The position numbers were made by a program, and so were the translations under genes. Source: Pelodictyon luteolum DSM 273 (GTDB lineage Bacteria > Bacteroidota > Chlorobiia > Chlorobiales > Chlorobiaceae). From it: 64,000 nt of DNA. The notes below the pieces were generated by a model. It had not been told where the DNA came from. It was given only the letters and a program-made list of their open reading frames with translations, and made no database searches. Shown one piece after another: positions 57,760 to 64,000 of this stretch; position 1 is the stretch's first letter; every line of letters starts with the position of its first letter. The stretch lies in the NCBI RefSeq assembly GCF_000012485.1, contig NC_007512.1, positions 2,134,501 through 2,198,500 on the forward strand, given 5' to 3'.

Positions 57760-59826
57760 CTAGTCCTCTAGGGGGGCAGAGGGCTCGACCCAGCGGCCGT
57801 GCTCCCGGATGAGATCGATCAGGCGGTCGACAGCCTCCACCTCAGGCAGATTCTCGGCAACGCATTCCTTTCCTACATAGAGGCTGATGCGGTTCTTTCC
57901 CGCACCCACATAGCCGAAATCGGCATCGGCCATCTCGCCCGGCCCGTTCACCACGCACCCCATGATGCCGATTTTGAGTCCTTTCAGGTGTGAGAGGCGT
58001 GTTTTGATGGAAGCGGCGGCACGCTCAAGGTCGAAGTAGGTCCTGCCGCAGCCGGGACAGGAGATGAATTCGGTTTTCGACATACGGGCCCTGGCACCCT
58101 GCAGGATATTGAACCCGAGACTGATCTCGTCCTCGGCACTCAGCGGCGTCTGGAGGGAGAGCATGTCGCCGAGTCCATCGGAAAAAAGCGGACCGGCCTG
58201 TACGGAGGCATCGATTATGGTACTGAGTCGAAGGGGATCGCTCCCGCTGAAACGTACAGAAACAGGGGCCCTGATGGAGCGGCGGCGGAACTCAAGGGCG
58301 AGGCGGCGTGCAGCATAGAGCCCATCGGAGGAGACAACCGAAAAGAGTACCCTTTGCAGGTTGCGGGCTCGGGCTTTCATGGCAAACGATGCGAGGACTT
58401 CGGCCGCAACGCCGACACCTGAGCGCTGGCGTACGAACGAAAATTCGACCGCCGGAAAGCAGTCGGCGGGAATCATGTCGACAAGATCTTTCGGAAGCAT
58501 CTCCTCTTCGGTAATCTCGAAGCGGACTTTGGCGAGATCCTCCCTGAGAAGAAGATTAAAAAGCCCTGCTTCAGCCGTCGATGCTCCGACAGACCTGGCA
58601 GCCGGGCCAAGCCTCCCAAGCAGATTCCGGAGCAGAGGGAGATCACTTTCGACGGCCACGGGAACCGTGAGGAGCTCGGAGCGGATGGCACCCGCCTCCA
58701 GCTCGGGGCGAAGCCGCAGGAGAGCTTCCTCCAGTGCACCATCCGCTTCAGAAAGAGGTGACTGCAGCGCAGTCTCGACCACCGGCAGCGCTTCACCGCC
58801 GATGACAAGGCCTCCGGTCTCCAGCGGCTCCGAGCTCCGCCGGCTGTAGCTGACGGGATCAAAAGGAAGCTCCTCCGTTGCGGCACGCGATCTGCCGGCC
58901 TCACCGGAGGACTCTATAAGATGCTTGAGGGGGAGATGAGCCTTTTTGCCCTTCACCTGATGGAACGTGTTGTACTTCCGTACGATCTCGAAACCGACAG
59001 GCACCTCGTTGACAGGGTCTTCGGTGAGCGATACCCTTATGGTGTCGCCAAGACCGTCCTCAAGCAGGGCGCCGATGCCCATGGCGGATTTCACCCTGGC
59101 CTCGTCACCATCCCCGGCTTCAGTCACCCCGAGATGGAGTGGATATGCGTGGAGAAGCTCCTTGTCTGCACGCTGCACAAGAAGACGATATGCCTGGATC
59201 ATCACCCTGACATTGGAAGACTTCATGGAGAAGAGGATGTCATAGTAGCCGGCATCTTCGCAGATGCGGGCGAACTCCAGCGCGGCCTCGACCATGCCGT
59301 CCGGGGAGTTGCCCCTGCGGCTGACGATGCGGTCGGACAGCGAGCCGTGGTTGGTGCCGATGCGCATGGAGACGCCAAGGCTGCGGGCTTTCTCGACAAG
59401 CGGAAGGAATTCCTGGCGGACATGCAGAAGCTCCTGCTGGTATTCGTCCTCCGTGTAGTCACCGTTTGAAAACTTCTTGCGGGTTGCGTAGTTGCCCGGA
59501 TTGATGCGGATGTTCTCGACGAACTCCACCGCCTTCATTGCGGCGCGAGCGGAAAAGTGGATATCGGCCACAAGCGGCGTCCGGATGCCGTCGCGCCGCA
59601 GCTGGTCGCGGATGGCGCGGAGGTTTTCAGCGTCTTTCTCGGTAGGGACGGTCAGCCGGATGATTTCGCAGCCCGCATCATGGAGCCTGCGGCACTGTTC
59701 AACCGAGGCCCGTGTATCGGAGGTATGGGTATTGAGCATGGACTCCACCCTGATCGGCAGGTATCCTCCGAGGGATATGGGGCCGAACGGCACTTCTCTG
59801 GTCAGGCGGCGGCGGTACTCGTACAT
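57760..59826 (-). CDS. ispG: 4-hydroxy-3-methylbut-2-en-1-yl diphosphate synthase (GcpE), large form
   Basis: IspG carries out the reductive step of the MEP isoprenoid pathway that makes HMBPP, feeding carotenoids, quinones and bacteriochlorophyll tails. The 688-residue protein is the three-domain form with a large middle insertion (about 275-560), as in plants, Chlamydiae and Bacteroidetes/Chlorobi; the E. coli form is about 370. The TIM-barrel part has PIRVESMLNTHTSDTRASVE and ADIHFSARAAMKAV. The 4Fe-4S domain has CPGCGRTYFDLE and MGCVVNGPGEMADADFGYVG. Reduced ferredoxin is a likely donor. Confidence 0.96.
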   Translation of the reverse strand: MYEYRRRLTREVPFGPISLGGYLPIRVESMLNTHTSDTRASVEQCRRLHDAGCEIIRLTVPTEKDAENLRAIRDQLRRDGIRTPLVADIHFSARAAMKAVEFVENIRINPGNYATRKKFSNGDYTEDEYQQELLHVRQEFLPLVEKARSLGVSMRIGTNHGSLSDRIVSRRGNSPDGMVEAALEFARICEDAGYYDILFSMKSSNVRVMIQAYRLLVQRADKELLHAYPLHLGVTEAGDGDEARVKSAMGIGALLEDGLGDTIRVSLTEDPVNEVPVGFEIVRKYNTFHQVKGKKAHLPLKHLIESSGEAGRSRAATEELPFDPVSYSRRSSEPLETGGLVIGGEALPVVETALQSPLSEADGALEEALLRLRPELEAGAIRSELLTVPVAVESDLPLLRNLLGRLGPAARSVGASTAEAGLFNLLLREDLAKVRFEITEEEMLPKDLVDMIPADCFPAVEFSFVRQRSGVGVAAEVLASFAMKARARNLQRVLFSVVSSDGLYAARRLALEFRRRSIRAPVSVRFSGSDPLRLSTIIDASVQAGPLFSDGLGDMLSLQTPLSAEDEISLGFNILQGARARMSKTEFISCPGCGRTYFDLERAAASIKTRLSHLKGLKIGIMGCVVNGPGEMADADFGYVGAGKNRISLYVGKECVAENLPEVEAVDRLIDLIREHGRWVEPSAPLED

Positions 59827-59886
59827 GGGACTGTCGGGTTTTCCTTGGCTGTTGAAATGTAAGGGGGCAGTGTGAAGGAGAACGGG

Positions 59887-60201
59887 CTACTCCTCACTGA
59901 TGATATAGATGCGTTCCCCCGTGCGGCGGAAATTATACCTCTCCCGGGCAGCCTTTTCGATGCTGTCGGGATCGGATGAATGGCGGATGCGGGCCTCGTT
60001 CCGGATGATCCGCTGCTGCCCCTCCTCCTGCGTTCGCAGCAGGCTCCGGTGCTCTGCCTCCATGGAGATCCTTGTCAAGAGACCGTAGTCGTCAAAGAGG
60101 AGCCAGGTAACGAACACAACGGCAAGCACCGCGAAAAAAAACTTTTTCGGGTTGGTGCGTACATAGCCCCAGAACATGTTCAGCGTGTGTTTCAAGCTCA
60201 A
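59887..60201 (-). CDS. Septum formation initiator (DivIC/FtsB-like)
   Basis: The 104-residue protein has a short cytoplasmic N-terminus, one membrane helix (KKFFFAVLAVVFVTWLLFDD, about 19-38), a coiled-coil segment (MEAEHRSLLRTQEEGQQRII) and a conserved tail (DSIEKAARERYNFRRTGERI). This layout is that of DivIC/FtsB, which joins FtsL and FtsQ in the divisome. It sits between eno and ispG; enolase-FtsB adjacency is common in bacteria. Confidence 0.88.
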   Translation of the reverse strand: MSLKHTLNMFWGYVRTNPKKFFFAVLAVVFVTWLLFDDYGLLTRISMEAEHRSLLRTQEEGQQRIIRNEARIRHSSDPDSIEKAARERYNFRRTGERIYIISEE

Positions 60202-60299
60202 GATGCCTCAGGATATTTTTCGCCCCGGGGAAGCCGAAGGAAAGAACCCGTGCCGGCCAATGAGACAGCACGGGGTTCCCGCCTCGGAAGCATGCACCC

Positions 60300-61718
<1,419 letters not shown>

Positions 61719-61782
61719 TTAATTGACTCTTAAGCTTCAACTGCTGCACCGTTCCATTACCTTCCAACAAGGAGTAACCGCC

Positions 61783-63855
61783 ATGCAAGCTGTCCAACCC
61801 GATCAAATCCGCAACATCGTCATCACAGGCCATGCCGGCAGCGGCAAGACCATCCTCACCGAATCCCTTGCTCTCTCGATGGGACTCATAAACCGGGCTG
61901 GCAGCATCGAGGAGGGCAATACCCTCTCCGACTACTCACCCGATGAGATAAGCCGCAGGCACAGCCTCAACACCAGCCTCATAAACGGAATGTGGCAGGG
62001 CTGCAAACTGAACATCATAGACACGCCCGGCCTGATTGACTTCCATGGCGACGTAAAGTCCGCTATGCGCGTGGCCGACACGGTGCTGGTCACCGTCAAT
62101 GCGTCCACCGGCGTGGAGGTTGGCACCGATACAATCTGGGAGTACACCAAAGAATACTATAAGCCGACCGTCTTCGTCCTGACCAAGCTCGACGCCGACC
62201 GAACGCGCTTCAACGAGACAATCCAGGAACTGCAGGACCATTTCGGGCACCTCGTCACCCCGATCCAGTTCCCGGCAGAAGAGGGCGTCGGACATCATAT
62301 ACTCATCGATGTCCTTTTGATGAAGCAGCTCGAATTCAACCCGGACAAACCGGGCAGCATGACAGTCTCCGACATCCCGGACATTTATCTGAAACGGGCT
62401 GAGGAACTTCACCAGCAGCTTGTCGAAGCAGTCGCCGAAACCGATGAAGAGCTTATGGAGCGCTTCTTCGAGATCGGTTCCCTGACCGAGGACGAACTGC
62501 GCCACGGCATCAAAAGTGCACTTGTATCCCGCACCTTCTTTCCGGTGTTCTGCACCTCTCCCCTGCACCTCATCGGCTCTGAGCGTCTGCTGAACGCGAT
62601 GGTCAACCTCTTTCCTTCGCCCATAGAGCGTGGCCCGGAGCACTCCCTCTGCACGTCCGGCCAGAACGAACAGCTCCTCGAACCCGATCCGGCAGGCGCC
62701 ACCATCGCCTTCATCTTCAAGACCATGTCGGAACCACGAATCGGTGAAATATCCTACCTACGGGTCTATTCCGGCCATCTTGAATCCGGTCATGAACTCC
62801 AGGACGTGCAGACCGGCCAACTTGAAAAACCCGGCCAGATCCACACCGTCATCGGCGAAAAACGTACTCCGGTCGACAGCCTTCTTGCCGGTGACATCGG
62901 CATGGTCGTCAAGCTGAAGGATGCACATACGAACGACACCCTTGCCGACAAGGGCACCAACTGCCGCATCAGCCCCATCACTTTTCCCGTTCCGGTACTC
63001 GCCACGGCCATCGTGCCGATCACACAGGGCGATGAAGAAAAGATCTCGGCGGGACTCCACCACCTGCATGAAGAGGACCCGAGCTTCTCGATCGAGCATG
63101 ATGTCGAGTTCAACCAGACCATTCTCAAGACGCAGGGAGAGACACACCTCGATATCATCCTCAGCCGCCTTGAAAAGAAGTTCAATGTGAAAGTCGAGAC
63201 CGCCCCGGTAAGGGTCCCATACCGCGAAACCATCCGCGTACAGGCCTCTGCCCAGGGTCGCCACAAGAAGCAGTCGGGTGGACGCGGGCAGTACGGTGAC
63301 GTCTGGGTAAGGCTCGACCCCGCCCCTCGCGACAGCGGATTTGAATTCACAAGCGAGGTGGTCGGCGGCGTGGTCCCCACCCGCTACATCCCTGCCGTTG
63401 AAAAAGGACTCCGCGAGGCTATCGCCTCCGGAACCCTAACCGGCTACCCTGTGGTCGATTTGAAGGCTGTCGTTTACGATGGCTCGTACCACCCTGTCGA
63501 CAGTTCTGAATTCGCGTTCAAGATTGCAGCCGGAATGGCGTTCAAGGCGGCCATCGAAAAAGCTAAGCCGATGGTTCTTGAACCTATTGCGGAGCTCACC
63601 GTGACCGCACCCGACCAGTACACCGGAGAAATCGTTGGGGATATTTCAGCCAAACGGGGAAAGATACTCGGCATGGAGGCGGACGTCCGGATGCAGGTGG
63701 TCAAGGCGGAGATTCCGCAGTCAGCTCTTCCGGCCTTCCATCACTCGCTGACGCGCCTCACCCAGGGCAGAGCACGTTACAGCTATCATTTCAGCCACTA
63801 TGAAGAAGCGCCGGCCGAGGTGGTGCAGCAACTGGTTGCTGAAAAGAATGACTGA
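61783..63855 (+). CDS. Elongation factor G-like GTPase
   Basis: The 690-residue protein has an EF-G domain order but a non-canonical G1 (GHAGSGKT, 16-23, instead of AHIDAGKTT), DTPG at 80-83 and TKLD at 134-137 in place of NKxD. Domains II-V are present, including SIEHDVEFNQTILKTQGETH and HKKQSGGRGQYGDVWVRLDP. This matches the EF-G-like paralogue group (EF-G-2 type) whose role in translation is not settled; it is not the main fusA. ATG 61783 has an AAGGAG ribosome-binding site 8 bases upstream; an earlier ATG at 61723 does not. Confidence 0.92.
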   Translation: MQAVQPDQIRNIVITGHAGSGKTILTESLALSMGLINRAGSIEEGNTLSDYSPDEISRRHSLNTSLINGMWQGCKLNIIDTPGLIDFHGDVKSAMRVADTVLVTVNASTGVEVGTDTIWEYTKEYYKPTVFVLTKLDADRTRFNETIQELQDHFGHLVTPIQFPAEEGVGHHILIDVLLMKQLEFNPDKPGSMTVSDIPDIYLKRAEELHQQLVEAVAETDEELMERFFEIGSLTEDELRHGIKSALVSRTFFPVFCTSPLHLIGSERLLNAMVNLFPSPIERGPEHSLCTSGQNEQLLEPDPAGATIAFIFKTMSEPRIGEISYLRVYSGHLESGHELQDVQTGQLEKPGQIHTVIGEKRTPVDSLLAGDIGMVVKLKDAHTNDTLADKGTNCRISPITFPVPVLATAIVPITQGDEEKISAGLHHLHEEDPSFSIEHDVEFNQTILKTQGETHLDIILSRLEKKFNVKVETAPVRVPYRETIRVQASAQGRHKKQSGGRGQYGDVWVRLDPAPRDSGFEFTSEVVGGVVPTRYIPAVEKGLREAIASGTLTGYPVVDLKAVVYDGSYHPVDSSEFAFKIAAGMAFKAAIEKAKPMVLEPIAELTVTAPDQYTGEIVGDISAKRGKILGMEADVRMQVVKAEIPQSALPAFHHSLTRLTQGRARYSYHFSHYEEAPAEVVQQLVAEKND

Positions 63856-63880
63856 GCAGCATTGAAGGCAGCAATAGTAG

Positions 63881-63918
63881 CGCCGGGCAGCATCATGCGG
63901 CCGCCCGGCGTTTTTTTT
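63881..63918 (+). terminator. Intrinsic terminator after the EF-G-like gene
   Basis: The stem CGCCGGGC (63881-63888) pairs with GCCCGGCG (63903-63910) and is followed immediately by eight T. It is a textbook plus-strand terminator, 25 bp after the stop codon. Confidence 0.93.
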
Positions 63919-63941
63919 CGTCCCCCCAAAAAAAACTCCGA

Positions 63942-64000
63942 CTAAAGCATTCCGACAAGCGATTTCAGTTTCAGCCACCAGACCATCCATACCGCTTCGC
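63942..64000 (-). CDS. Possible C-terminal end of a gene entering from the right edge
   Basis: A minus-strand frame enters at the right edge and ends EAVWMVWWLKLKSLVGML then TAG at 63942-63944. The hydrophobic, basic end looks protein-like, but 19 codons are too few to judge. Other frames in the same stretch also stay open. Confidence 0.25.
   Translation of the reverse strand, partial: EAVWMVWWLKLKSLVGML

Overview
The window comes from the chromosome of a green sulfur bacterium (Chlorobiaceae; Chlorobium/Pelodictyon type). The evidence is a two-subunit 2-oxoglutarate:ferredoxin oxidoreductase (korA/korB, reverse TCA cycle), the large insert-containing form of IspG, a Chlorobi-type EF-P, TrpB2, a pair of dicluster ferredoxins, and GC-rich coding sequence throughout. 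Genus-level naming is inference from protein content; no 16S gene is present.

Layout. 1-1.1 kb is an eroded accessory stretch: a DUF4143-type ATPase cut by the window edge and a HipA-like kinase remnant. 1.1-8.6 kb holds a PpiD/SurA-like foldase, pcm, a DUF123 protein, ftsY, a frameshifted DUF4143 ATPase, thiL and tRNA-Leu(UAA). 9-12 kb holds trpB2, then two imperfect copies of the 3' part of a small exported-protein gene, with an AT-richer Phd/YefM-YoeB toxin-antitoxin pair between them. 12.2-23.6 kb holds clpC, a P-loop protein, a cobyrinate a,c-diamide synthase translationally coupled to a nucleotide-sugar-epimerase-like protein, a metallo-beta-lactamase-fold protein, a START-like exported protein, a CWC protein, glpK, the TIGR03915/TIGR03916 DNA-metabolism/radical-SAM pair (the radical SAM member appears to lack its C-terminal HhH region) and tRNA-Pro(UGG). 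23.64-24.0 kb is non-coding and carries several DnaA-box-like sites.

24-34 kb holds DedA, an alpha/beta hydrolase, PBP1A, guaA, a TSUP transporter, serB, two ferredoxins and a CoA-disulfide-reductase-like flavoprotein. 34-44.6 kb holds alaS, a small Cys protein, korAB, accA, hup and efp-accB-accC. Carbon metabolism is coherent here: KorAB fixes CO2 onto succinyl-CoA, and the three acc genes supply malonyl-CoA.

44.8-56.9 kb is the transcription/translation cluster, all on the minus strand: tRNA-Thr(UGU)-Tyr(GUA)-Thr(GGU)-Trp(CCA)-secE-nusG-rplK-rplA-rplJ-rplL-rpoB-rpoC, with a promoter candidate upstream, a hairpin between rplL and rpoB, and a terminator after rpoC. 57-64 kb holds an SDR, ispG, a DivIC/FtsB-like protein, eno and an EF-G-like GTPase ending in a clear intrinsic terminator.

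Most of the window is ordinary core genome. The places worth attention are the toxin-antitoxin pair inside a broken duplication, the radical SAM protein with an apparent C-terminal deletion, the array of tandem start codons before a ferredoxin, the DnaA-box-like cluster, the EF-P without the usual modifiable residue, and the two decayed or frameshifted accessory ATPases/kinases. No clearly new multi-gene system was found.
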